Shown here: piece after piece, positions 54,002 through 62,283 of the stretch
How the letters are laid out: every line of letters starts with the position of its first letter
Position numbering within the stretch: the stretch's first letter is position 1
Assembly: GCF_030811595.1 (NCBI RefSeq)
Contig: NZ_JAUSRB010000002.1
Location: 1-64,000, forward strand
Source of the DNA: Streptosporangium brasiliense
GTDB taxonomy: Bacteria; Actinomycetota; Actinomycetes; Streptosporangiales; Streptosporangiaceae
Length of the DNA: 64,000 nt
Direction of reading: 5' to 3'
Position numbers and translations under genes: made by a program
Notes under the pieces: model-generated
What the model was told of the DNA's origin: nothing
What the model saw: the letters and a program-made list of their open reading frames with translations, nothing else
The model's database searches: none

Positions 54002-54974
54002 AGTGCACCCACCTGCGCTGGATCCGGAACTGCACCGCGGTCAGCAGCGCGATCACGACGAAGAGCACGAAGGCTATGGCCGCGCCGTACCCCGGGTCGT
54101 TCCGCACGAAGGACGTGGAGTAGAAGAGATGCACGATCGTCTGGGTGGCCGGCAGCGCCGGGCTGCCCGCCGGCATCATCAGATAGACCAGGTCGAACAT
54201 CTGCAGCGTGCCGATCACCGAGATGACCGAGACGAAGAAGATGGTCGGGCTGAGCATCGGCACGGTGATGGAGACGAACTGGCGGACCGGGCCGGCCCCG
54301 TCGATGGCGGAGGCCTCGTAGAGTTGTTTCGGCACGTTCTGCAGCCCGGCCATCAGGATCACGAGGTTGTAGCCGAAGGCCATCCACACACCGATCGCGG
54401 CTAGTGCGTAGATCGCGGTGCGGGGATCGGACACCCACGAGGGGCCGTCGACGCCGACCAGGGCCAGTAGCTGGTTCAGCACGCCGAAGTCGCCGTTGTA
54501 CAGATACTGCCAGAGCATCGCGACCGCGCTCGGCATGGTGACCACCGGCAGGAAGTACACCGTGCGGAAGATCCCGCGGCCGCGCAGCCGGCGCTGGTTC
54601 AGCAGCGCCGCGAACACGATGGCGACGGGGACGCCCAGGAGCACCAGAGCGGTGTAGGCGATGCTGTTGCGCAGGGCGGTCCAGACCTCCTCGTCCGCGA
54701 GGAGGCGTTCGTAGTTGGCCAGGCCCGTCCACTCGCTGCCGCCGAACGGCCCCCACTCGGTGAACCCGAAGTAGAACGTCTGCGCGATGGGCCACAGGTA
54801 GAAGACCGCGAGCCCCAGCCCCAGAGGGGCGATCATGAGCAGACCCCAGAGGGCTTCGCTGCGGCGGCGTCCGCTGAACGCGCGCCACCCCGAGGGGCCC
54901 TCCGAGCCGGGAGCAGGGCCCTCCAGGCTTGGAGCGGCCTCGGCGGAAGCGTGCGCCGTCATCGACGAGGTCAC
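53994..54974 (-). CDS. Carbohydrate ABC transporter permease (MalF-like)
   Basis: A 326-residue permease with a ~40-residue disordered N terminus and six helices beginning ALWGLLMIAPLGLGLAVFYL. The EAA loop is QLYEASAIDGAGPVRQFVSI. Unlike the permease at 13610 it has no insert. GTG 54974 overlaps the binding-protein stop by 4 bp. Confidence 0.92.
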   Translation of the reverse strand: MTSSMTAHASAEAAPSLEGPAPGSEGPSGWRAFSGRRRSEALWGLLMIAPLGLGLAVFYLWPIAQTFYFGFTEWGPFGGSEWTGLANYERLLADEEVWTALRNSIAYTALVLLGVPVAIVFAALLNQRRLRGRGIFRTVYFLPVVTMPSAVAMLWQYLYNGDFGVLNQLLALVGVDGPSWVSDPRTAIYALAAIGVWMAFGYNLVILMAGLQNVPKQLYEASAIDGAGPVRQFVSITVPMLSPTIFFVSVISVIGTLQMFDLVYLMMPAGSPALPATQTIVHLFYSTSFVRNDPGYGAAIAFVLFVVIALLTAVQFRIQRRWVHYV

Positions 54975-56230
54975 TTTTCCTGGGCGAGCGAGGCGTTCAT
55001 CTTCGCCGCGAGGTCCTTGGCGGCCTCCTCGATGCCGACCTCACCGGTCCAGGCCTTGGACAGGTACTTCGGCTCCTCGTCCATCCATCCGGCGGTGTTC
55101 TTGGAGCTGGGATAGGGGACGGAGACCGCGAGCTGGTCGATGAAGATTTTCAGGTGGAACTGCGGAGCCGAGTCGATCCACGCCTGCTGGGTTCCGGCGT
55201 AGGCGGGGATGACCGCACCGGAGCGGCCGATGATGTCGGCGGCGTCCTTGGAGCCGAGGAAGCGGACGAACTTCCATGCGGCGTCCGCGTGCTCCGACTT
55301 GGCGAAGACCACGTTGGCGCCGCCGTGGGTGACGACCGCCCGTTTCCTGCCGGCGGGCAGCGGGGCCACGTCGATCGTGTCCTTGGTGGCGGTGTTCTTG
55401 TTGAACCGGGTCGCGTACCAGCTGCCCGAGTAGTACATCGCGACCTTGCCCGACTCGAACATCTCGACCGGCTTGCTGTCGGTCATCTGCTGCTGCGTGG
55501 GGGACAGGCCGTCCTTGATGAGGTCGGTCCAGAACTTCAGCCCCTCGATGGTGGCGGGCTGGTCGTAGCCGGATGTGGTGCCGTCCGGGGAGAGGGCGTA
55601 GCCGCCGGCCTGGGCGATGGTGTTGTAGAAGGTGGCCTGGTTGTTGAGCTCCGCCGCGATCCCCTGGACGCTCTTGTCCGCCTTCGTCAGTTTCTTCGCC
55701 GCGGCCCGCAGGTCGTCCCAGGTCCACGACTCGTCCGGGTATTTCAGACCGGCCGCGTCGAACAGCTTCTTGTTGTACCAGAGGCCGATCGTGTCGAAGT
55801 CCTTGGGAAGGCCGTAGGACTTGCCCTCATAGGTGTAGAGGTCCACCAGAGACTTCGGGAAGACCGACATGTCCACCTTTTCGGCGGCGATCCTGTCCGC
55901 CAGCGGGAGCAGCATGCCGTTGGAGGCGTAGAGCTTGAAGTTGGGGCCGTTCATCCAGAAGACATCGGGCGCCGCGCCGCCGGTCGCCGCGGCCTTGAGC
56001 TTGGCCCAGTACTCGTCCCAGCCCGTGACCTGGATCTTGACCTTGACATCGGGGTTGCGCTTGCTGAACTCGGCCGCCGCCTGCTCCAGGGCCGGTTGCT
56101 GCTCGAGGTCCCAGATGCCGTAGGAGATCTCGACGGGGCCGCCACCGTCCGTGCCGCCGCCACCACAACCGCTGAGCATGGTGGTGGCGACCACTGCGCC
56201 GGTGATCAGGCACGACAGACGTCGGGCCAT
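54971..56230 (-). CDS. Sugar ABC transporter substrate-binding lipoprotein
   Basis: A 419-residue lipoprotein (LSGC lipobox, Cys22) of the family-1 binding-protein class: VEISYGIWDLEQQPALEQAA, PDVFWMNGPNFKLYASNGML, YGLPKDFDTIGLWYNKKLF and YYSGSWYATRF. The ligand is unknown; the adjacent hexosaminidase and ROK regulator suggest an amino-sugar or oligosaccharide. It is the first gene of a five-gene unit running to 50089. An AGGTTCC-like purine stretch lies before the ATG, and a strong palindrome is centred 66 bp upstream. Confidence 0.9.
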   Translation of the reverse strand: MARRLSCLITGAVVATTMLSGCGGGGTDGGGPVEISYGIWDLEQQPALEQAAAEFSKRNPDVKVKIQVTGWDEYWAKLKAAATGGAAPDVFWMNGPNFKLYASNGMLLPLADRIAAEKVDMSVFPKSLVDLYTYEGKSYGLPKDFDTIGLWYNKKLFDAAGLKYPDESWTWDDLRAAAKKLTKADKSVQGIAAELNNQATFYNTIAQAGGYALSPDGTTSGYDQPATIEGLKFWTDLIKDGLSPTQQQMTDSKPVEMFESGKVAMYYSGSWYATRFNKNTATKDTIDVAPLPAGRKRAVVTHGGANVVFAKSEHADAAWKFVRFLGSKDAADIIGRSGAVIPAYAGTQQAWIDSAPQFHLKIFIDQLAVSVPYPSSKNTAGWMDEEPKYLSKAWTGEVGIEEAAKDLAAKMNASLAQEK

Positions 56231-56279
56231 GGGAACCTCCAGGGGGGTGCACGCAAGTATCCGCCACGAGGCGGCAATG

Positions 56280-56312
56280 CCATACTTTCGATGGTCTACA
56301 TCGCAAGTATGG
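56280..56312. promoter_or_regulatory. 14-bp palindrome upstream of the sugar importer (candidate ROK operator)
   Basis: CCATACTTTCGATG - GTCTA - CATCGCAAGTATGG, 13 of 14 pairs matching. A further half-site GCAAGTAT occurs at 56253-56260, between palindrome and gene. It lies in the 94-bp gap before the binding-protein gene. Confidence 0.6.
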
Positions 56313-56324
56313 AGATGACGGTCT

Positions 56325-57008
56325 TCACGTCAATAGGTCCGCACAAATACGTCCTTTAAGAGCGCGCCCCTCGGCCTCCCGCATCCCGTGGCCGAGAAGG
56401 TACGGCAGCGCGCCGCCGTACCGGCTGTCCAGGTGCTCCAGCGTGGCCAGCATCGTCTCCGGCCGGGTCTGCTCGAAGTGCGCGCGGGCCGTGTCGTCCG
56501 CGTCCTCCTCAAGCCCGAGATGGGCCGCGGTGAGCGCGTAGTCCTCGGCGACGAGCGTGCGGGACACCCCGGCGACCCTGAGGGCGAGAGCCGTGACGAG
56601 GCCCGTGCGATCCCGTCCGGAGTGGCAGTGAACGACCACCCCGCCCGGCGGGGCCTGGGCGATTGCCGCCACGGCCGAGGTGACGTACGCGGCGAAGTCG
56701 TCGAGGATCACCCGGTAGATCTCGGCGAGGTCGGCGCCCATGCCGGCGAGGAGGATGTCCCGCGGGCCGAGCACCGACACGTTGCGGTACACGGGAGAAC
56801 GGGCGAACGGGCTGGGCAGCCGCTCGCACTCGGCGGGCAGACGCAGGTCGATCACCCGGCTGACGCCGTAGGCCAGCAGCGCCCGCCGGCCCTCCGCCGT
56901 GAGTCGTTCGTGGCCCTCCGACCGGATCAGCGCGCGGTCCCGGATTCCCGGCAGGTCTCCGAGGTCACGGGCGTTGCGGCAGCCGGGCCACGGCAGCGGC
57001 CGCCTCAC
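56325..57008 (-). CDS. Tyrosine-phosphatase-like protein
   Basis: A 227-residue cytoplasmic phosphatase of the PTP superfamily. The catalytic loop is HCHSGRDRTG (Cys nucleophile, CX5R), preceded by a general-acid region and N-terminal NARDLGDLPGIRDRALIRSE typical of the Tyr_phosphatase_3 group. Such enzymes act on phosphotyrosine, phosphoinositides or inositol phosphates. GTG 57008 overlaps the ROK stop by 4 bp, so it is co-expressed with the repressor. With two secreted phosphohydrolases downstream, a phosphorylated sugar or polyol is a possible substrate. Confidence 0.85.
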   Translation of the reverse strand: MRRPLPWPGCRNARDLGDLPGIRDRALIRSEGHERLTAEGRRALLAYGVSRVIDLRLPAECERLPSPFARSPVYRNVSVLGPRDILLAGMGADLAEIYRVILDDFAAYVTSAVAAIAQAPPGGVVVHCHSGRDRTGLVTALALRVAGVSRTLVAEDYALTAAHLGLEEDADDTARAHFEQTRPETMLATLEHLDSRYGGALPYLLGHGMREAEGRALKGRICADLLT

Positions 57009-58168
57009 GTGACCGCCCTCGGCGCGCTGAGCGCGAGCAGGGGGTCGTCGGCCGAGAGCAGGAGCCGGTTCACGTGGTCGATGGCCAGGCAGGCGGCTCC
57101 CAGCACCACCGAGTCCTCACCGAGGCTCGACAGCCGGATCTCGGGCATGCGCAGGCACAACGGCTCCAGTGCCCGGCGCAGCGGCTGCAGCAGCACGTCA
57201 CCCGAGCGGGAGAAACCACCGCCCAGGACGACCAGTTCGGGGTCCAGGGTGAGGATCAGGGCCGCCGCCCCGATCGCGAGGTCGGCCACATATCGCCCGA
57301 CCGCGTCGAGGGCCGCGGGATCGCCCGCGCGTGCCGCCTCGAACACCAGGCCCGCGATCTGGTCCGGCGGATGCCCCGCGAACCCGGGACATCGTTCGAG
57401 GTGTTCCGCCATGTGGATCCAGCGCACCGCGTCCAGCAGCCCGACCTCGCCCGACGCGCCGCTGAAGCCCCGGTGGAGTTTGCCGTCGACGATCATCGCC
57501 GCGCCGGGCCTGCGCCCCGCGTGCAGGTAGACGAGGTCGCGTACCTCGCGCGCCACCCCGAGCCGCTGCTCGGCGAGGGCGGCGAGCTTGCTGTCGTTGG
57601 CGACGAGCACCGGCTGCCCGAACGTCCTGCCCAGATGCCCGGGGAGGTCCACCCCCGCCCAGTCGGGGATCGCGTAGACCGTGGTCACCCGGCCCTCCAG
57701 ATCCACCACGCCGACGGTGCCGGCCGTGATCGCCCAGATGTCCGCCACCGGCACGTTCGACATGGCCAGGCACGCCGCTATGGCCCGGTCCACGGCGTCC
57801 AGCCGTTCCTGTCTGGGCGTCTCCGCCCCCACGGCCGTGCGCCCGCCGGCGATCACCTCGCCGTTCAGGTCCGTGATGGCCGCGCGCACCTTGTCGACGC
57901 CGATGTCCAGACCGAGCACGTATCCGGCGTCCGAGCGGAACCGGTACCTGCGCGCTGGCCGGCCCATGGCACCGGAGGCGGGGGGCACCTCCGCCACCCA
58001 CCCCCGGTCCATCAGGTCCGCCATCACCTCGTTGATCGAGGCCCGGGACAGGCCGGTGCGCCGCGCGAGCTCGGCGAGCGTGAGCGGCGGCGAACCGCGT
58101 AACGCGTGCAGGCTGGCGAGCGAATTCAGCTGGCGCAACCTCTGGAGGTCACCCCCGACACCTTCCAT
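57005..58168 (-). CDS. ROK-family transcriptional repressor
   Basis: A 387-residue regulator. The N-terminal winged helix (LTLAELARRTGLSRASINEVMADLMDRGWV) is followed by a ROK sugar-binding domain (YVLGLDIGVDKVRAAITDLNG, NVPVADIWAITAGTVGVVDL, HRGFSGASGEVGLLDAVRW). The zinc motif CXCGXXGCXE usual in ROK kinases is missing, fitting a regulator rather than a kinase. ATG 58168 has AGGGG before it; the frame is open upstream to 58219. It diverges from the oxidoreductase gene, with a palindrome between, and precedes a phosphatase gene. Confidence 0.88.
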   Translation of the reverse strand: MEGVGGDLQRLRQLNSLASLHALRGSPPLTLAELARRTGLSRASINEVMADLMDRGWVAEVPPASGAMGRPARRYRFRSDAGYVLGLDIGVDKVRAAITDLNGEVIAGGRTAVGAETPRQERLDAVDRAIAACLAMSNVPVADIWAITAGTVGVVDLEGRVTTVYAIPDWAGVDLPGHLGRTFGQPVLVANDSKLAALAEQRLGVAREVRDLVYLHAGRRPGAAMIVDGKLHRGFSGASGEVGLLDAVRWIHMAEHLERCPGFAGHPPDQIAGLVFEAARAGDPAALDAVGRYVADLAIGAAALILTLDPELVVLGGGFSRSGDVLLQPLRRALEPLCLRMPEIRLSSLGEDSVVLGAACLAIDHVNRLLLSADDPLLALSAPRAVT

Positions 58169-58200
58169 GGCATCCCCTCTTGACTCTTTCGTCGTGCCGC

Positions 58201-58227
58201 GACTAATGATGTACTCCATTATTAATC
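58201..58227. promoter_or_regulatory. Palindrome between ROK and oxidoreductase genes (candidate operator)
   Basis: GACTAATGATG - TACTC - CATTATTAATC, 9 of 11 pairs, with a 5-bp centre as at 56280-56312. A further ATTAATGA is at 58251-58258, overlapping the ATG 58255. The AT-rich sequence stands out from its surroundings. Confidence 0.5.
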
Positions 58228-58254
58228 ACCTGGCTTGCCGGAGATACGAGATTA

Positions 58255-59499
58255 ATGACTGTGAGTCTTGCCGTGCTCGGCGCGGGGATGCGGGGATTCA
58301 TCTACGCCAGGGAAGCGGTGCGGACCGGACGCGGACGGATCGTGGCCGTCGCCGAGCCCGACCGGGGGCGCAGGGAGAGGTTCGCCGCCGAGTTCGGCCT
58401 CTCCCCCGCCGGAACCTTCCATGACTGGGCGGAGATGGCCGCAGCCGGCAAGGTCGCCGACGCCGTCGTGATCGCGACCCAGGACCACCTGCACGTCGAC
58501 CCCGCGGTGGCCTTCGCGGAGCTGGGCTACCACATCCTGCTGGAGAAACCGATGGCGCCGGTGGAAGCCGACGCCCGGCGGATCGTCGCGGCGGTCCAAC
58601 GCCATTCGGTCATCCTCGCCGTAGGACATGTCCTGCGCTACACGCCCTACACCCTGGCGCTGAAGGCCGTGATCGACCAGGGCAGGCTCGGCGACCTGGC
58701 GAGTGTCCAGCATCTCGAACCGGTCGGCTGGTGGCACCAGGCGCATTCGTTCGTGCGCGGGAACTGGCGGCGGGCCGACACCTCGGGACCCATGCTGCTG
58801 ACCAAGTCCTGTCATGACATCGACTGGCTGCTGCACGTGATCGGCCTGCGGCCGGTCCGAGTGTCCTCCTTCGGCGGCCTGCTCCACTTCCGGCCGGAGA
58901 ACCGCCCGGCCGGCGCGGGCGAGCGGTGCACCGGCTGTGCCGTCGAGGCCGACTGCCCCTACTCGGCCACCCGCTTCTACCTGGGCTGCCTGGGCGATCC
59001 GAAGACCGAGTTCTGGCCCCTCGGCGCCGTCACCGCCGAGCCGACGGCCGAGGCCGTCCTCCACGCGCTGGAGACCGGTCCCTACGGCCGGTGCGTCTAC
59101 GACTGCGACAACGACGTGGTGGATCAGCAGGTGGTGTCGATGGAGTTCGAGGGCGGAGTCACCGCGTCGTTCACCATGACCGCGTTCACCCCGCTGGAGC
59201 ACCGCAGAACCCGGCTGTTCGGCACGCACGGCTATCTCGAGGGAGACGGCACGACACTGCGGATCGTGGACTTCCGCACGGGCGAGGAGGAGCTGATCGA
59301 CACGCGGAGCGGGGCGGGGGCGTCGGCGGCGGACGGCCACGGAGGAGGAGACGCGGGCCTGACGGCGGCCTTCCTCGACGCCGTGGCCGCGGGAGACCAG
59401 ACACTGCTCGGATGTGACCCGCATGAGGCACTCGCGGGCCATCTGCTCGTCTGGGCGGCGGAGCGCGCTCGCGAGACCGGGACGGTGCAGACCCTGTGA
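58255..59499 (+). CDS. Gfo/Idh/MocA-family oxidoreductase
   Basis: A 414-residue NAD(P)-dependent dehydrogenase. VLGAGMRGFIYAREAV begins the Rossmann fold, HILLEKPMAP is the conserved EKP motif, and the C-terminal domain has LLTKSCHDIDWLLHVIGL. A Cys-rich stretch (CTGCAVEADCPYSATRFYLGC) marks a distinct subfamily and may bind metal. It overlaps the hexosaminidase start by 4 bp, so both form one unit divergent from the ROK repressor. It likely oxidises or isomerises an imported sugar; the substrate is unknown. Confidence 0.88.
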   Translation: MTVSLAVLGAGMRGFIYAREAVRTGRGRIVAVAEPDRGRRERFAAEFGLSPAGTFHDWAEMAAAGKVADAVVIATQDHLHVDPAVAFAELGYHILLEKPMAPVEADARRIVAAVQRHSVILAVGHVLRYTPYTLALKAVIDQGRLGDLASVQHLEPVGWWHQAHSFVRGNWRRADTSGPMLLTKSCHDIDWLLHVIGLRPVRVSSFGGLLHFRPENRPAGAGERCTGCAVEADCPYSATRFYLGCLGDPKTEFWPLGAVTAEPTAEAVLHALETGPYGRCVYDCDNDVVDQQVVSMEFEGGVTASFTMTAFTPLEHRRTRLFGTHGYLEGDGTTLRIVDFRTGEEELIDTRSGAGASAADGHGGGDAGLTAAFLDAVAAGDQTLLGCDPHEALAGHLLVWAAERARETGTVQTL

Positions 59500-61199
59500 A
59501 CTCCGCGTCCGACTTCGAGAGCCCGGCCGAGAGCCCGGCCGGGAATCCGGTGGGCGGCGCCGACACCGTGATCCCCCGGCCGACCCTGATCGCCCCGGCC
59601 GAAGGCTGTTTCGTCCTCGGCCATGACACCGCCATCGCCTCCGACCCGGCATTCGAGCATGTGGGCCACTGGCTGCGAGGCGCGCTCGGTCCGGCGACGC
59701 GGTTCGCGCTGCCGTCCGGTCCACCCGGCCCCGGAACGATCCAGCTCGTCCACGCGGCGGATCTGGCCGGAGACGCCTACCGCCTCCAGGTCACCTCCGC
59801 CACCGTCCGGATCGAGGCGGGCGATCCCGCGGGGGCCTTCTACGGCGCGCAGACCCTGCGCCAGATGCTCCCCGCCGACGCCTTCCGCGCCGGAGCGGTC
59901 GGGCGCGGCCCGTGGTCCGTGCCCGCCGTGACCGTCGAGGACGCGCCCCGCTTCGCCTGGCGCGGGGTGCTGATCGACGTCGCGAGGAGGTTCCTCCCCA
60001 AGAATGATCTGCTGCGCTACATCGACCTGCTGGCGACGCACAAGCTGAACGTGTTGCACCTGCACCTCACCGACGACCAGGGCTGGCGGCTGGAGATCAA
60101 GCGCTTCCCCCGGCTCACCGAGGTCGGCGCGTGGCGCCGCGAGTCGACCGTGGGCGCAGTGGTCCACGGGCAGTACGACGGGCGGCCGCACGGCGGTTAC
60201 TACACCCAGGACGACATCCGGGAGATCGTCGCCTACGCCGCCGACCGGTTCATCACGGTGGTGCCCGAGATCGACCTGCCCGGTCACACCCAGGCCGCCA
60301 TCGCCGCCTACCCCGAACTCGGCAACCTCGACGAGCCCCTGCCCGTCGGCACCACCTGGGGTGTGGTGGAGAACGTCCTCAACGTCGAGGACCGCACCAT
60401 CGCCTTCTTCAAGGCGGTCTTCGACGAGGTGCTGGAGCTCTTCCCCGGCGACTACGTCTGCGTGGGCGGCGACGAGGTCCCGAAGGCGCAGTGGCGCGAC
60501 AGTCCGGCGGCGAAGGGGCGGATGCGCGAACTCGGGCTGCGGGACGAGGACGAGCTGCAGAGCTGGTTCGTCCACCAGTTCACCGAGTATCTCATCGCCC
60601 GCGGGCGCAAGCCGTACGCCTGGGACGAGATCCTGGAAGGCGGCCTGCCGCGCGGCACGACCGTGGCGTCGTGGCGGGGAACCTTCGGGGCCGTCACCGC
60701 CGCCAGGCTCGGGCACGACGTGGTGACCTGCCCGTTCACCGATCTCTACCTCGACTTCCGGCAGTCCGGCGATCCGGCGGAGCCGGTGCCCATCGGCAAC
60801 GTCATCAGCCTTGAGGCCGTCTACGGGTTCGAGCCCGTGCCGCCTGAACTCACCGGGGAGGAGTCACGGCGCGTCCTCGGCGCCCAGGCGAACATCTGGA
60901 CCGAGCACATCGACTCCCCACGGCATCTCGACTACATGGCCTTCCCGCGACTGGCGGCCTTCGCCGAGGTCGTGTGGGGGCCACGACGGCGCGACTTCAC
61001 CGACTTCCGCAGGCGCCTGCGTTCCCACGAGCGCCGGCTGGAGGCGCTCGGCGTGGAGTTCAGGCCCGAGCACGGGCCTCACCCGTGGCAGACCCGGCCC
61101 GACGCGGCCGGTCTGCCTCATGACCACGCGGAGGTCGACGCGCAGGTCCGGCGGTGGACCGCGAACATCGTCGCCCACTACGGCCGGCCGGAAGTCTGA
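59496..61199 (+). CDS. Beta-N-acetylhexosaminidase, GH20
   Basis: A 567-residue enzyme cleaving terminal GlcNAc or GalNAc from oligosaccharides by substrate-assisted catalysis. An N-terminal GH20b domain is followed by the barrel with APRFAWRGVLIDVARRFLP, HLHLTDDQGWRLEIKRFP, VVPEIDLPGHTQAAIAAYPE, the catalytic Asp-Glu pair in CVGGDEVPKAQW (near residue 325) and the C-terminal LGAQANIWTEHID. No signal peptide is visible, so it probably acts inside the cell on imported oligosaccharides. GTG 59496 overlaps the oxidoreductase stop (GTGA). Confidence 0.93.
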   Translation: MNSASDFESPAESPAGNPVGGADTVIPRPTLIAPAEGCFVLGHDTAIASDPAFEHVGHWLRGALGPATRFALPSGPPGPGTIQLVHAADLAGDAYRLQVTSATVRIEAGDPAGAFYGAQTLRQMLPADAFRAGAVGRGPWSVPAVTVEDAPRFAWRGVLIDVARRFLPKNDLLRYIDLLATHKLNVLHLHLTDDQGWRLEIKRFPRLTEVGAWRRESTVGAVVHGQYDGRPHGGYYTQDDIREIVAYAADRFITVVPEIDLPGHTQAAIAAYPELGNLDEPLPVGTTWGVVENVLNVEDRTIAFFKAVFDEVLELFPGDYVCVGGDEVPKAQWRDSPAAKGRMRELGLRDEDELQSWFVHQFTEYLIARGRKPYAWDEILEGGLPRGTTVASWRGTFGAVTAARLGHDVVTCPFTDLYLDFRQSGDPAEPVPIGNVISLEAVYGFEPVPPELTGEESRRVLGAQANIWTEHIDSPRHLDYMAFPRLAAFAEVVWGPRRRDFTDFRRRLRSHERRLEALGVEFRPEHGPHPWQTRPDAAGLPHDHAEVDAQVRRWTANIVAHYGRPEV

Positions 61200-61305
61200 C
61201 CGGCCGGCGGCTCCGCGGCCTCCTTTCCGGTATCGCCAGGCGGCCGATTACTCTGTTACCGCCTGGTGTACCAGCACGAGATCGCGCGAGAGCAGGGAAA
61301 ACACA

Positions 61306-62136
61306 GTGAAGCTTCTCCACTCCGGGAAGGTCCGCGACGTATACGAGGACCGGGGGGACATCATCCTCGTGGCCTCCGACCGCGTGTCGGTCTACGACGT
61401 GATCCTGCCCACGCCCATCCCCGACAAGGGGAAGATCCTCACGCAGCTCTCCCTGTGGTGGTTCGAGCAGCTCGCCGACATCGTGCCCAACCACGTCATC
61501 TCCGCCACCGACGTGCCCGCCGAGTTCGAGGGCCGCGCCGTACGGTGCCGGAAGCTGAGGATGGTGCCGGTCGAGTGCATCGCGCGCGGTTACCTGACCG
61601 GCGGCGGGCTTGCGGAGTACAGGACACAGGGGGCGGTCTCGGGTGTGCCGCTGCCGCCCGGCCTGGTGGACGGCGACAGGCTCCCCGAGCCGATCTTCAC
61701 CCCGACCACCAAGGCCCCGCTCGGCCAGCACGACGAGTCCATCGCCTTCGACCAGGTGGTCGCGCAGGAGGGCGCGGAGGTCGCCGCGGAGCTGCGCCGG
61801 ATCACGCTCGCGGTCTACGGGCGCGGCGCGGAGCTGGCGCGCGAGCGCGGCGTCATCATCGCCGACACCAAGATCGAGCTGGGCTGGGCCGCCGACGGCA
61901 CGCTCGTGCTCGGTGACGAGGTGCTGACCTCCGACTCCTCGCGGTTCTGGCCCGCCGACCGGTGGGAGCCCGGCCACCCGCAGTTCTCCTTCGACAAGCA
62001 GTACGTCCGCGACTGGGCGACCGGCACGGGCTGGGACAAGAAGGAGCCCGCGCCGGAGGTGCCCGCCGAGGTCGTGGAGGCCACCCGGGCCCGCTACGTC
62101 GAGGCGTACGAGCGCATCACCGGCAAGACCTGGTAG
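61306..62136 (+). CDS. purC: SAICAR synthase (phosphoribosylaminoimidazole-succinocarboxamide synthase)
   Basis: A 276-residue purine biosynthesis enzyme joining CAIR and aspartate with ATP. Motifs: LLHSGKVRDVYED, ILVASDRVSVYDVILPTPIPDKG, VECIARGYLTGGGL, IADTKIELGW and SRFWPADRWEPGHPQFSFDKQYVRDW. GTG 61306 is chosen because it begins the conserved domain and AGGGAAA precedes it; the frame is open far upstream inside the hexosaminidase gene. A hairpin and repeats separate it from the convergent PP2C gene. Confidence 0.96.
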   Translation: MKLLHSGKVRDVYEDRGDIILVASDRVSVYDVILPTPIPDKGKILTQLSLWWFEQLADIVPNHVISATDVPAEFEGRAVRCRKLRMVPVECIARGYLTGGGLAEYRTQGAVSGVPLPPGLVDGDRLPEPIFTPTTKAPLGQHDESIAFDQVVAQEGAEVAAELRRITLAVYGRGAELARERGVIIADTKIELGWAADGTLVLGDEVLTSDSSRFWPADRWEPGHPQFSFDKQYVRDWATGTGWDKKEPAPEVPAEVVEATRARYVEAYERITGKTW

Positions 62137-62160
62137 ACCTCCCGTCCGGGCCGGAGACCC

Positions 62161-62205
62161 CGCGCGGGGCCGGCTCCCGCCCGGCGCGGGTGCCGGCCCC
62201 GCGCG
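62161..62205. terminator. Perfect 14-bp inverted repeat between convergent genes
   Basis: CGCGCGGGGCCGGC (62161-62174), 17-nt loop, exact complement (62192-62205), 24 bp after the purC stop. It could terminate both purC and the convergent phosphatase gene. Confidence 0.6.
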
Positions 62206-62206
62206 T

Positions 62207-62282
62207 GACGGGCTCCGGGACGCCGGCGCGCCGGTCCGCCGCGACGGGCTCCGGGATACCGGGCCGCGACGGGCTCCGGGAC
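62207..62282. repeat. Three copies of GACGGGCTCCGGGA
   Basis: The unit begins at 62207, 62243 and 62268, in the gap before the end of the convergent PP2C gene. Confidence 0.7.
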
Positions 62283-62283
62283 G

